DNA of 64,000 nucleotides from contig NZ_JAEACT010000005.1 in NCBI RefSeq assembly GCF_021432385.1, positions 153,501 through 217,500 of the forward strand, given 5' to 3'. Shown here in pieces: positions 37,801 to 45,616 of the stretch (position 1 is its first letter; each line of letters begins with the position of its first letter). The DNA comes from Clostridium hydrogenum. GTDB lineage: Bacteria; Bacillota; Clostridia; Clostridiales; Clostridiaceae. Position numbers and translations under genes: made by a program. A model generated the notes under the pieces. That model made no database searches. It was not told the DNA's origin and saw only the letters and a list, made by a program, of their open reading frames with translations.

Positions 37801-40137
37801 GCAGATAGCAATCACAAGATATATTACAGAATAGTAAATGCAGCACCAACAGCATTAAATGTAGGAGATGTAATTACACCAAGTGATTGGACAGAAGTAA
37901 CAGATGCAAATGCACATGAAATAACAGTGCAAAATGGTAAATATATAGAAGCAGTAGAAGTGTCAACAGCAGATAATAAAGTTACTAACTGGGGAAAATC
38001 TGGTGTTATAGCTGATGGTTATATTGCACCAGTATCATCAAGCTTAAGTACAAATACATCAAGTTTTGATAAGAATACTGCAAATCAAGCGAATGTAAGC
38101 GTAGGAATGACACTGAATGGAAATACTTTAGCAAGTATTACAAATGGAACTTACACTTTAGTAAAAGGAACAGATTATACAGTAAATGGTAATACGGTAA
38201 CAATAAATAAGAGTTACCTAGCAAGCTTAAGTACAGGAACAACAGCATTAGTATTTAACTTCAGTGAAGGTAGTCCACAAACTTTAAGTGTAACAGTAAT
38301 AGATACAACACCAGGAACTTACACAGCTACTTTTAAGAATTATGATGGAAGTACAATAGGAAGTCAAACTGTAGTAAGTGGAAACAAAATAGTAGAACCA
38401 GCAGCACCAGTAAGAACAGGATATACTTTTGGAGGCTGGTATAAGGAAGCAGCATGTCAGAATAAATGGGATTTTGCAAATGATACTGTAACAGCAGCAG
38501 TAACTTTGTATGCAAAGTGGACTATAAATAGCTATACAGTAACTTTCGAGGATTATGATGGAACAGTAATAGGAACACCAGAAGCAGTAAATTATGGCGG
38601 GAATGCAACAGCACCAGCAAATCCAACAAGAACAGGATATGTTTTTGCAGGTTGGGACAAGAGCTATAGTAATGTAACAGCAAATTTAGTGGTAACAGCA
38701 ACTTATACAAGTGGAAATACGTATGACTTTGCACCAAGCCAAGCAGGTACTTCAGGTGGAACAGAAATATCTACGGATTATTTAAAGAGTAGAGATAACA
38801 CACTAGTAATAACTGACCCAACAGCAGATTTATCTATACCAGCAAGTGCAATTGATTTAACTAATGCTAATGGAGCAGATCATATTAAGGTTACAGAAAA
38901 AGCTGTAACTCCACAAACAAATACTGTACAAGGCTTATTTTATAATTTGCCAAGTAATGAGAGAATGATAGGCAGTCCATTAAATTTAAGTATTCAGTTA
39001 CTTGATGTAAATGATAATTTGATAAAAGATATTCACCAGTTTGCAAATAATCAAAAAGTTAAAGTAACAATAAAACTTACAGCTGCACAAATAGCAGGCT
39101 TAGATCCAAGTAAGCTTTCAATGTATTATTATGATGAAACTGCACAAAAGTGGGTTGAATTAGGAGGAAGTTTTGATCCTAGTACAAAGGAATTCTCATT
39201 TGAAACAACTCATTTTACAAACTTTGCTATTATGAACAAGGTGTATAACTCAAACACAGGTACTGGTACAACAGGCAGCTATACAGTAATCTTTAAGGAT
39301 TATGATGGAAGAACTATAGGCGTGCCTCAGATAGTAAATTATGGAGAAAGTGCATTTGCACCAGCAAATCCAACAAGAGCAGGCTATACTTTTACAGGTT
39401 GGGACAAAGCTTTTGATAGTGTAACAGGAGACTTAGTTGTGACAGCACAGTACTCAGCAAATGGCTGTACGGTAACCTTTGAAGATTATGATGGAACAGT
39501 AATAGGAACACCTGAGACAGTAAATTATGGAGGAAGTGCAACAGCACCAGCAAATCCAACAAGAGCAGGTTATGTATTTGCAGGTTGGGATAAAGCTTTT
39601 GATAAGGTAACAGGAAATTTAGTAGTAAAAGCAACCTACACAAGCGGAAATACTTATAACTTTAAACCTACAACAACTAGTAATGGAGAAGAAACAAAAA
39701 TATCTGCTGCTTACTTAACAAGCAGAGATAATACATTAGTAGTAGATAGCGACGGAGCAGAAATATCAATACCAGCAAGTGCTATTGATTTAGCTGATGG
39801 AACAGATTATATTAAAGTTACAGAGCAAGACGCAGAAGCAGATGTATCAAAACAGTATGGAAGTTTACCAAATGGCTTACAGCAGGTAGGTAATCCATTG
39901 TTATTAAGTATTCAACTATTTGATGCAAACAATAATTATATAGAAGATATTCACAAGCTTGCAAATAATGAAAAAATTAAAGTAACAATGAAATTAACAG
40001 CTGATCAAATAAAAGGAATAGATCCAAATAGTATTTCAATGTATTACTATGATGAAACAGCTAAAGCATGGCTTAAATTAGATGGAAGTTTTGATTCTAA
40101 AACAATGGAAATAACCTTCTATATGACAAGCCTATAA
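31828..40137 (+). CDS. Giant secreted protein: NHL propellers, InlB-type repeats and X2-like Ig modules
   Basis: 2769 residues, GTG start after AAGGGGGG. Signal peptide 1-35 (cut near VHA-D). Twelve NHL-type repeats of about 56 residues (35-725, core GVAVDSSGNVYIADxxNNxIRKID), an InlB/flg_new repeat (729-806), six more NHL repeats (812-1150), a second InlB repeat (1151-1230), then about seven X2-type Ig-like modules (core TLVNGTDYTVSGNTVTI, 1232-2165) interleaved with three copies of a 100-residue linker module (TVxAAAETPAVSGKVNLTV), further InlB repeats, and two copies of a terminal module (SIPASAIDL...YYYDETA; 2300-2470, 2606-2769). No LPXTG, SLH or membrane anchor. A surface or matrix adhesin or carbohydrate-binding scaffold is likely. 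The last module ends early compared with its first copy. Confidence 0.85.
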   Translation: MKKKRKWIATFLSSIFLVTAISLPSNGVVHADTGAIISRIAGTTTKQGISGYTGDNGLATSATLRHPDGVAVGSSGNVYIADSSNNVIRKIDYSTGNITTIAGTGVSGYSGDNGLATSAKLGYPTGVAVDSSENVYIADTNNNVIRKIDHATGNISTIAGTGTSGYSGDNSLATSAKLRNPEGVAVDSSGNIYVADVYNQAIRKIDHSTGNISTIAGTGVGGYSGDGGLATSATLKNPSGVAVGSSGNVYIADTNNSVIRKIDHSTGNISTIAGTGASGYSGDNSLATSAKLKNPVGIAVDSSENIYVSDVYNQAIRKIDHATGNISTIAGTGAGGYSGNNGLATSATLNYPMGVAVDNSGNVYIADSSNNAVREIDHTTGNISTIVGTTKDVPAIAYSGDGGLATSAALSNPMGVVADSSGNVYIADSGNNAVRKIDHTTGNISTIAGTGTSGYSGDNGLATSAKLNMPMGVAVDSSGNVYIADSSNSAIRKIDNTTGNISTIAGTGTSGYSGDNGLATSATLYGPNGVAVDNSGNVYIADSGNNVVRKIDHITGNISTIAGTGTRGYSGDNGLATSATLYGPREVAIDNSGNVYIADSGNNVIRKIDHTTGNISTIAGTGTRGYSGDNGLATSATLNTPSGVAVDSSGNVYLADSSNSAIRKIDHETGTISTIAGNGTSAYGGDNGLATSATLSTPCQISVDSSGNVYIADKFNHEIRKISMPISSYTVTYDGNGNTNGTVPTDSNSYTSGTSVTAKDSGDLAKTNYTFAGWNTAKDGTGTAVAAGGSFNITGDTTLYAQWEQTSVPPALYINTIAGTGTAGYTGDGGLAKSAQLRRPGAVAVDNSGKIYIADTNNNVIREIDTGGNISTIAGTGTAGYTGDGHEAKSAQLNAPQGVAVDREGNVYIADTSNNVIREIDTGGNISTIAGTGTAGNTGDGAAAKSAKLNGPCGVAVDSKGNIFIADTSNNAIREVDTNKDISTIAGSGSDGSIIKASLFYPFGVAVDSHDNIYIADTTHDLIREIDTSGNMNTIAGAGMGQEGDGGYSGDGGLATNALLDSPCGVAVDSSGNVYISDTYNNLIRKVDFQTKKISTIAGRPGWYGGGYYGDGGLASSAEVNYPNGMAIDSSGNIYIADSLNNVIRKIGLPVSSYTLTYDGNGNTAGTVPTDSNSYTSGTSVTAKDSGDLAKANYKFAGWNTSQDGTGTAVAAGGSFNITRSTTLYAQWSPIVSSSLSINTASFDKNTANQADISIEMTLNGNDFTSITSGIYTLVNGTDYTVSGNTVTINKSYLASLSTGTEALVFNFSEGNPQTLNVTVTDTTPIAASGLTVEAAAETPAVSGKVNLTVTPAAIDANHKVYYQVVDSNPTALNVGDVITPSDWIEVTDANAHEIAVQNGKYIEAVEVTTADNKVTNWGKSGAIADGYIASSSLSTNTANFDKNTANQEDISIGLTLNGNYFTSITNGIYTLVNGTDYRVSGNTVTINKAYLASLGTGTEALVFNFSEGNPQTLNVTVTDTTPIAASGLTVTAAAETPAVSGKVNLTVTPAAQDSNHTMLYRIVNSNPTALNVGDEVEPGDGWIVVADTNAHEISVANGQYIEAIEVTNGDYKVTKWGKSSATADGYIAPVSSSLSTSTVNFDKNTANQADVSIGMTLNGNTLTSITNGTYTLVNGTDYTASSSLVTIKKSYLASLSTGVSTLVFNFSAGSSQSLSVIISDSTPGNASISPTTANFDKNTLNEADVNVGMTIGKNTLTSITNSGTSLVQGTDYTISGNTVSIEKSSLGKLSTGASTILFSSTTGSSQNLTAAISLDQTGANLTMALNGDELTSITNEGNTLVNGTDYIVNGNTVTIKRGFLTKVGTGTVNLVFNFGTQKLAVTISANQTAVNVTMAVNENTLTSITNGIYTLINGIDYDVNGNEVTIKKSYLASLSTGTAALVFNFSEGSPQILNVAVTDTTPVAASGLTVEAAAETPAVSGKVNLTVTPAADSNHKIYYRIVNAAPTALNVGDVITPSDWTEVTDANAHEITVQNGKYIEAVEVSTADNKVTNWGKSGVIADGYIAPVSSSLSTNTSSFDKNTANQANVSVGMTLNGNTLASITNGTYTLVKGTDYTVNGNTVTINKSYLASLSTGTTALVFNFSEGSPQTLSVTVIDTTPGTYTATFKNYDGSTIGSQTVVSGNKIVEPAAPVRTGYTFGGWYKEAACQNKWDFANDTVTAAVTLYAKWTINSYTVTFEDYDGTVIGTPEAVNYGGNATAPANPTRTGYVFAGWDKSYSNVTANLVVTATYTSGNTYDFAPSQAGTSGGTEISTDYLKSRDNTLVITDPTADLSIPASAIDLTNANGADHIKVTEKAVTPQTNTVQGLFYNLPSNERMIGSPLNLSIQLLDVNDNLIKDIHQFANNQKVKVTIKLTAAQIAGLDPSKLSMYYYDETAQKWVELGGSFDPSTKEFSFETTHFTNFAIMNKVYNSNTGTGTTGSYTVIFKDYDGRTIGVPQIVNYGESAFAPANPTRAGYTFTGWDKAFDSVTGDLVVTAQYSANGCTVTFEDYDGTVIGTPETVNYGGSATAPANPTRAGYVFAGWDKAFDKVTGNLVVKATYTSGNTYNFKPTTTSNGEETKISAAYLTSRDNTLVVDSDGAEISIPASAIDLADGTDYIKVTEQDAEADVSKQYGSLPNGLQQVGNPLLLSIQLFDANNNYIEDIHKLANNEKIKVTMKLTADQIKGIDPNSISMYYYDETAKAWLKLDGSFDSKTMEITFYMTSL

Positions 40138-40160
40138 AAATTAGTTTAAATTTAATATAG

Positions 40161-40216
40161 AAACTCCTTCTTGTGATAATTAAGGCAATAGCGCATTATT
40201 ATAAGAAGGAGTTTTT
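40161..40216 (+). terminator. Terminator after giant gene
   Basis: AAACTCCTTCTT (40161-40172) pairs perfectly with AAGAAGGAGTTT (40203-40214), with a 30-base loop and a short T-run. Its right arm lies inside the direct repeat that flanks the insertion sequence. Confidence 0.7.
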
Positions 40217-40229
40217 ATTAAATGCATAT
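40200..40229. repeat. Direct repeat, left copy (target duplication)
   Basis: A 30-base sequence beginning TATAAGAAGGAG and ending AAATGCATAT, repeated exactly at 41873-41902 on the other side of the transposase-bearing segment. Confidence 0.9.
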
Positions 40230-41872
40230 GTCAAGCATTTTTGAAAATGTCCTAAAAAGTTTTAATTATTAGCACCAGTTTTTGCTGGTGCTTTATTAAT
40301 GGTCTGACTCTATTTTAAGGTATGGCAAATAAACCTTAAAAATCTTCGATTTTTAAGAAAATAGATTTATAAATTTATGCTATGCTTTCCTTTTGCCTAT
40401 GAGCTTGCTTACTACAATACTGTTCAAATGAAGCCTGCTTCCAAGGATGACTCATAGGTGGTATGTAGCGTTTCTTTGGAACTTTTGTAGTTTGTGCAAG
40501 ATCAAAGTTCTTTGACGAGGGAACATGATCTGGAAGCAATTCAAGGGCATAAATTTTTTCGTTAACAGAAAATAATAATTCATTGTTAAACGCATTTATA
40601 ACTAATCCGGAGGTTCCCTTATGATAATATACAGGGTGTCCATTAGTATCTACAGGAAGATAATATCTTTTATTGTATTTTACACAACTTCCGCTGTCTA
40701 TTTTCCTACCAGCAAGCACAGCAAGAGTTAAATTGATTTTTTCAATATTGGGTTGCGTTTCAAACACAGATTTGATATTATCAACAGGTAAAGCAAATCG
40801 AGCATTGAATTTTTTTATGTAGGAGTTTAAAAATTCATTTGCTTGCTCAATTGTGCTTATACCAGATAAACGCAGTTCTATAGGGAGCCGCGATTGTAGA
40901 GTTTCAAACATGCGTTCCACACGTCCTTTTGCTTGTGGAACGCTACTGGTTTTTATTTCAATTCCTAATTGCTTACATGCGTAACCAAATTGAGTAAATG
41001 TGTCATCTTCTATTGAAGATGACTTTTTCATTTTGTATTCGAAAACAGTACGTTTATCAGTGTAAAACATATAAGGAATGCCATAAGTAGTTAATATCTG
41101 ATAAAGCACATGATAATAGCCATTAAGGGTTTCTTGATTATCAAAATAAGCACCTACAATTGATCCAGTAGCATCATCCACAGCTATATGAAGCTGTGTT
41201 TTATTTTCACCAAACCAAAGATGAACAGAAGCATCCATTTGAAGCATTTCACCAAAATAAGCACATCTAGGACGTCTAGGATGAGCATCTTCTATATCAA
41301 GGATAGTATTTTGAATGGTAGTGGCTTCTTTTTTTGATTTAGTATCTTTTTGTAAGTCTCTAAGCTTGTTACACAAAGCTTTTTTAGAAGAACGCTTTGC
41401 CTTAGGGGATAGGATGAATTCCTGTAAAAGGATAGAACGTATAGTTGTTGCTGAGACTTTTATTTCTTCCCTTTCTTCTAAGAGCTCAGAAAAATGTGTT
41501 AGATTTGCATCTTCATATTTTGTTTTGTATAAATCTATAATATCTTTTTTTACTGAATCATCTATAGTATGAGATGGCTTTTTTCCACAATTGCCATGAA
41601 CAAAAAAAGCTTTTCCTTTTTCTTTATACCCATTAATCATTCTGTTGATATGTCTAACAGTGCACCCTAACTCAATTGCTGCTCTCTGCTTGCTACCGTT
41701 ACTATCTATTAACTTCTTAATAACTTTATATTTTAATTCTTCATTCATTTTTAAATACACCTTTCTCATTATGTCCTCCTCATTTCTAGCAATGAGGTTT
41801 ATTATACTATAAATTTTATTTTTTGGGACATAATCAAATGTGGTACACTAAGACATTATCACTTTTCAATCA
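40230..41872 (-). mobile_element. Insertion sequence, IS1202/ISNCY-like, 1.64 kb
   Basis: A segment of about 1643 bases with a single transposase gene, bounded by an exact 30-bp direct repeat. Long target duplications (over 20 bp) are a known trait of the IS1202 group; most DDE elements make far shorter ones. The ends show only weak inverted similarity (GAAAATGTCCTA near the left end, GATAATGTCTTA on the complementary right end; also ATGTCCTAAAAA against ATGTCCCAAAAA). An internal hairpin AGCACCAGTTTTTGCTGGTGCT at 40271-40292 can end transcripts. The transposase frame is intact. Confidence 0.8.
40375..41769 (-). CDS. DDE transposase, HTH plus rve integrase core
   Basis: 464 residues, intact. 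N-terminal HTH (about 18-65: GSKQRAAIELGCTVRHINRMI), a second helical segment, then the rve core: first Asp in LQMDASVHLWFG (near 175), second Asp in FYTDKRTVFEYK (near 238), Glu in KGRVERMFETL (near 288). GAGGAGG lies just before the ATG at 41769. Size and layout match the ISNCY/IS1202 type transposases rather than IS481. Confidence 0.9.
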   Translation of the reverse strand: MRKVYLKMNEELKYKVIKKLIDSNGSKQRAAIELGCTVRHINRMINGYKEKGKAFFVHGNCGKKPSHTIDDSVKKDIIDLYKTKYEDANLTHFSELLEEREEIKVSATTIRSILLQEFILSPKAKRSSKKALCNKLRDLQKDTKSKKEATTIQNTILDIEDAHPRRPRCAYFGEMLQMDASVHLWFGENKTQLHIAVDDATGSIVGAYFDNQETLNGYYHVLYQILTTYGIPYMFYTDKRTVFEYKMKKSSSIEDDTFTQFGYACKQLGIEIKTSSVPQAKGRVERMFETLQSRLPIELRLSGISTIEQANEFLNSYIKKFNARFALPVDNIKSVFETQPNIEKINLTLAVLAGRKIDSGSCVKYNKRYYLPVDTNGHPVYYHKGTSGLVINAFNNELLFSVNEKIYALELLPDHVPSSKNFDLAQTTKVPKKRYIPPMSHPWKQASFEQYCSKQAHRQKESIA

Positions 41873-41902
41873 TATAAGAAGGAGTTTTTATTAAATGCAT
41901 AT
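41873..41902. repeat. Direct repeat, right copy (target duplication)
   Basis: Exact copy of 40200-40229. Its final T is the first base of the -35 box of the GntR promoter. Confidence 0.9.
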
Positions 41903-41955
41903 TGACATTTCAATAAATTGGTATTATATTAAAACTGTACTAATTGAATTAATAC
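41902..41955 (+). promoter_or_regulatory. Promoter and operator of GntR/ABC operon
   Basis: TTGACA (41902-41907), 17-base spacer, TATATT (41925-41930). Just downstream, 41937-41955 holds the near-palindrome GTACTAATTGAATTAATAC (two mismatched pairs), a fitting site for the GntR protein encoded by the first gene. Confidence 0.75.
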
Positions 41956-41986
41956 ACTTAATACAATATAAGAAGGAGGTAAGGCC

Positions 41987-42394
41987 TTGATTAATATAGA
42001 TAACAAAAGCAATGTTCCAATATATCAGCAGATTGTGGATCAAATAAAGGAAGAGATATTGAAGGGGCTGCTACAAAGCGGAGATAGGCTTCCATCTGTA
42101 AGAGAAATGTCTTCAAGGATTACAGCAAATCCAAATACAGTAAGTAGAGCTTATACTGAGCTTGAAAGGCAAAAGGTAATTGAGACCATAAGGGGAAAAG
42201 GAACTTATGTAACATCTGATTATAAACCAATCATGGAGGCGGAGAGGATGGAAAATTTAAAGGATAATATTAAAAAAATAATAGTTGAAGCAAAGTATAT
42301 GGGGATTTCAAAAGAAAAAATAGTGGATATGGTTAACTCGGTTTATGAAAGCATAGGCAGTGACAGCTTTGATGAGAAATATTCAAAGAAATAA
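41987..42394 (+). CDS. GntR-family regulator, YtrA subfamily
   Basis: 135 residues from a TTG start with AAGGAGGT upstream. Winged helix at 10-78 with the GntR signature (PIYQQIVDQIKEEILKG, then LPSVREMSSRITANPNTVSR and GKGTYV). Only a short tail of about 50 residues follows, as in YtrA-type repressors, which usually control an adjacent ABC transporter. First gene of a four- to five-gene operon. Confidence 0.92.
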   Translation: MINIDNKSNVPIYQQIVDQIKEEILKGLLQSGDRLPSVREMSSRITANPNTVSRAYTELERQKVIETIRGKGTYVTSDYKPIMEAERMENLKDNIKKIIVEAKYMGISKEKIVDMVNSVYESIGSDSFDEKYSKK

Positions 42395-42407
42395 GGAGGT
42401 GAAATTT

Positions 42408-43304
42408 TTGATAAGTATAAAAAATGTAAGCAAAAAACTTGGAACAATAGAGGTTCTTAAAAATGTAAATATTGAAGTTGATAAAGGAAATATTTTTGGG
42501 CTTATCGGGCCCAATGGAGCAGGAAAAACAACTTTAATAAAATGCCTTACTGGAATATATGAGGTAGATAGTGGTGAAATAAATTTGCTTGATCAAAAGG
42601 TATTCGACAATCCAGAAGTAAAAAAGCACATTGGATATGTTGCAGATCAAAATGATTTTTTTAGTTACTTTAATATAAAGAGCCTAATCAAATTTTATAC
42701 TATGACTTATGAAAGTTTTAATGTGGATAGATTTAATGAATTAAATAAGGTTTTAAAGGTTCCAACAAATACAATAGTTAGAAAGCTTTCAAAGGGAATG
42801 AAAATGAAGCTTGCCTTGATGTTAAATTTAAGCATAATGCCAGAGATACTCGTGCTCGACGAGCCAACAGGTGGGCTTGATCCAATTGCAAAAAAGCAGG
42901 TTATAAATATAATTCTTGATGAAGTTGCAGAAAGAGGAACTACGGTATTTATATCTTCACATAATTTAAATAGCCTTGAGAGAATGTGTGACCTAGTTGG
43001 AATTTTATTTGAAGGCGAAATAAAATACATGAACTCTGTTGAAGAAATGAAGAAAACTATAAGAAAAGTACAAGTAGTGTTTAAGGACAAAGTACCAGAG
43101 GATATTGAAAAGTGGAATGGCGTGTTTAAGGTTGAAAAGGTTGGAAGGGTATACAGTATTGTTACTAATAAATATGATGAAGAATTTAAAAAGAAACTTG
43201 ATAACAGCGGCATTTCTTTTAAAGAGGAAATAGGCATGAGTTTAGAGGATATGTTTATATATTCTGTTGGAGGCGGGGTAGAATATGAAGAAATACTTAA
43301 GTAA
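42408..43304 (+). CDS. ABC transporter ATP-binding protein
   Basis: 298 residues from the TTG at 42408, which has AAGGAGGTG at the right distance; an ATG at 42360 lies inside the GntR gene. Walker A GPNGAGKTT (near 35), signature LSKGMKMKLAL, Walker B ILVLDEPTGGLDP. C-terminal 80 residues are variable. Works with the two permeases that follow; YtrB/BcrA-like export of an antimicrobial or envelope compound is the usual role. Overlaps the next gene by 20 bases. Confidence 0.92.
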   Translation: MISIKNVSKKLGTIEVLKNVNIEVDKGNIFGLIGPNGAGKTTLIKCLTGIYEVDSGEINLLDQKVFDNPEVKKHIGYVADQNDFFSYFNIKSLIKFYTMTYESFNVDRFNELNKVLKVPTNTIVRKLSKGMKMKLALMLNLSIMPEILVLDEPTGGLDPIAKKQVINIILDEVAERGTTVFISSHNLNSLERMCDLVGILFEGEIKYMNSVEEMKKTIRKVQVVFKDKVPEDIEKWNGVFKVEKVGRVYSIVTNKYDEEFKKKLDNSGISFKEEIGMSLEDMFIYSVGGGVEYEEILK

Positions 43305-44334
43305 GGCACTTCTTTATAAGGAATGGAAGGCGGTATATTGGATTCTTATACCATTTATTTTATTTAGCTCAAAAGCACTAGAAATCACCAGTATGCTTGA
43401 ATCCATAACGACATATCATGTTGTTTTTACAAATGAAGAGGGATTTAGAACTTTTTTTGAAAACTCCTTTAATAACGGCTTTTATATAATTGATTTTATT
43501 TTAGTTGTAATTATGTCTTATTTGCTTATTAACAATGATAGAAAAAAATCTGTTAGTGCACTTATAGAATATATGCCATTTACTAAAAAACAAAGCATTT
43601 TTGCAAAAGCAGCAGTAGGAACATTTATTATACTTATTTCTGATTTTATTGGATTTTTAGTAAATATGTTTATGTATTTAAGCAATGAAAAATATTTAAA
43701 TAACATTATTAGAATAAGGTATATTGTATTTTGTTTCATAATAACTTTAATGCTGCAACTAATTATATATTTATTTTTAATGTGTATTCAGCTTGTATGT
43801 AAAAATGGCTTTTTTGCAATGCTTCTTGGAATTTCAATTTTAGATTTACCTGGTTCAATAGAAAATTTTATTTATATCATAAGTTTTAGAAATTCATGGG
43901 AAACTCAAGTTAATAAACTTTTGGGACGACTAGATGATTTATGCTTGAGGGGATATTTGTGGATTTATGCAGACGAAAAGAACGTTGGGGGCAAGGTATA
44001 CATTCAAAGTGATAGAGTTTTCCCAGCAACTATAAAACTTTTAATAATATTAATAGCGGTAGTTATTTTACTAATTTATATTTCAAAAAAAATAAAGTCA
44101 GGAGAGGATGTAATGATTAAAGCTTCGCCTAAAAAAGAAATGGCATTTAAAATATTTTCTTCAGTTAGTATAGGAGTACTATTTGCAAAAGGATTATCAA
44201 GAATATTAAATGCTGAGCTTGCATCTTCAACGTATTTAATAATAATTAATATAATTTTTATAGTAGCTTCATATTTTGCCTATTCGCGTATAGATAGAAT
44301 AATAAAACTTAGTAAATATGACAGAGGTGAGTGA
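43285..44334 (+). CDS. ABC-2 type permease subunit
   Basis: 349 residues with about six to seven membrane helices in the typical ABC-2 layout: one near residue 15, then pairs around 70-90, 108-130, 145-175, 250-270, 290-330. The segment SVSALIEYMPFTKKQSIFAK is the cytosolic coupling-helix region seen in YtrC/D-like permeases. Overlaps the ATPase gene. Confidence 0.82.
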   Translation: MKKYLSKALLYKEWKAVYWILIPFILFSSKALEITSMLESITTYHVVFTNEEGFRTFFENSFNNGFYIIDFILVVIMSYLLINNDRKKSVSALIEYMPFTKKQSIFAKAAVGTFIILISDFIGFLVNMFMYLSNEKYLNNIIRIRYIVFCFIITLMLQLIIYLFLMCIQLVCKNGFFAMLLGISILDLPGSIENFIYIISFRNSWETQVNKLLGRLDDLCLRGYLWIYADEKNVGGKVYIQSDRVFPATIKLLIILIAVVILLIYISKKIKSGEDVMIKASPKKEMAFKIFSSVSIGVLFAKGLSRILNAELASSTYLIIINIIFIVASYFAYSRIDRIIKLSKYDRGE

Positions 44335-44335
44335 A

Positions 44336-45304
44336 ATGAAAAAGCTTTTGTGGAAAGAATGGATATATGCAAAGTGGCTGATTATACTTTCTATTTTTAT
44401 AAGTTTGACGACTATGCTTCAAACATTTTCGCAATATATAGAATATGTAAAAGTTCCTGGTGTAGAAAATCAATATGCAAATATAGATTATAGTTATATA
44501 CACTATTTTTGCATATGGGGTCAATATACTTTGATAAATATAATATTAATATTTTTTTCTGTATTTGTTATTATGGCAGTAGATTCTATAAATAAACAAT
44601 ATGAAATGTTAAATGCTATGCCATATAGTAGAAATCAAATCATATTAAGTAAGTGGATTATGGCAATTGTAGTTACCATTATACCTGAAATTATAAGTTA
44701 TTGTGCGTTTACAATATTGTATTTTACAAATTACAGTAAGATGTCAATTTATAATAATTATAGCTTTACTTTTATGTGGATGCTTATAAGCATACTCTCA
44801 CATATATTTTTGGTTACCTTTATTATGTTTATTCAATCTTTGTTTGGAAATAACGTAGCAGGTACGATTGTAAGTATTCTTATTCTATTTTTTTGGGCAG
44901 CAGGAGGAGAACTTATAGATACAGTTTTGGGCATATATAAAATTAGTACTCATGTGAGGCGGGATTTCCTTTTGGTTCCATTCTATAATACTGTTGAAAG
45001 ATATAATCCTTTACTTAAAATATATGTTTTAATAATATTTATATTGATATTTTTTACAATTATGATAAAATTATTTAAAAGGGCGCCGCTTGAAAATATG
45101 GGGAACTTAAACCTATATAAGGCAGCAGGATTGGTTATTAGGATATTTATTGTAGTTAATATTGCAATGGTCATTGTAGCTATAACTAGTGATCAATTTC
45201 TTAGAGAGAATAGCAGAATGAGTACTTTAGTAGGCATTATTAGTGTAGTTATTCTATATTATGCTTATGGCAAGATTATAAAACGGGTTAATGGTGAAAA
45301 CTAG
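44336..45304 (+). CDS. ABC-2 type permease subunit, second
   Basis: 322 residues from the ATG at 44336 with GAGGTGA five bases upstream; a frame starting at 44318 would overlap the previous gene with no ribosome site. Similar layout to the preceding permease, with the matching segment KQYEMLNAMPYSRNQIILSKW. The two probably form a heterodimeric channel with the ATPase dimer. Confidence 0.82.
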   Translation: MKKLLWKEWIYAKWLIILSIFISLTTMLQTFSQYIEYVKVPGVENQYANIDYSYIHYFCIWGQYTLINIILIFFSVFVIMAVDSINKQYEMLNAMPYSRNQIILSKWIMAIVVTIIPEIISYCAFTILYFTNYSKMSIYNNYSFTFMWMLISILSHIFLVTFIMFIQSLFGNNVAGTIVSILILFFWAAGGELIDTVLGIYKISTHVRRDFLLVPFYNTVERYNPLLKIYVLIIFILIFFTIMIKLFKRAPLENMGNLNLYKAAGLVIRIFIVVNIAMVIVAITSDQFLRENSRMSTLVGIISVVILYYAYGKIIKRVNGEN

Positions 45305-45318
45305 GGGAGCGTGCGAAG

Positions 45319-45501
45319 ATGCCAATATCAATGTCAGTTTCTATTGAAACAATTCAATTTTTTGTTCGTTATATAGGTGAATTTAGATCATCTGATATTG
45401 ATGATGTTATTTTAAATACGATAGGTGCCTTTATAGGAATCGTTGTATTTAAAAAAGTTACAGCAGCTAGAGTAAAAAGGAATGTTGAATTTCCAACTTA
45501 A
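45319..45501 (+). pseudogene. C-terminal fragment of a VanZ-like protein
   Basis: 60 codons only. The segment SIETIQFFVRYIGEFRSSDIDDVILNTIGAFIG matches the conserved end of VanZ domains (E-x-x-Q ... R-x-x-D-x-D-D-x-x-x-N-T-x-G), but the first two thirds of a VanZ protein are absent. GGGGAG precedes an ATG, so a short product may still be made. Last member of the GntR/ABC operon. Confidence 0.75.
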
Positions 45502-45529
45502 AAAATATATAATGAAAACATATTAAGGT

Positions 45530-45574
45530 TTGTGCAAAAACTCTAGATATTAGAGTTATTTGTACAATTTTTTT
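45530..45574 (+). terminator. Terminator after ABC operon
   Basis: TTGTGCAAAAACTCTA and TAGAGTTATTTGTACAA pair with small bulges (AACTCTA/TAGAGTT core), followed by TTTTTTT. Confidence 0.8.
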
Positions 45575-45616
45575 GATATCTACGCAACCGATTGCATAAG
45601 GAGGGAGATGTAAAGA

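Noticed and set aside
32696..39643. Several Leu-rich minus-strand open frames inside the giant gene
   Set aside because: They are shadows of the biased repeat codons on the plus strand, with no ribosome sites.
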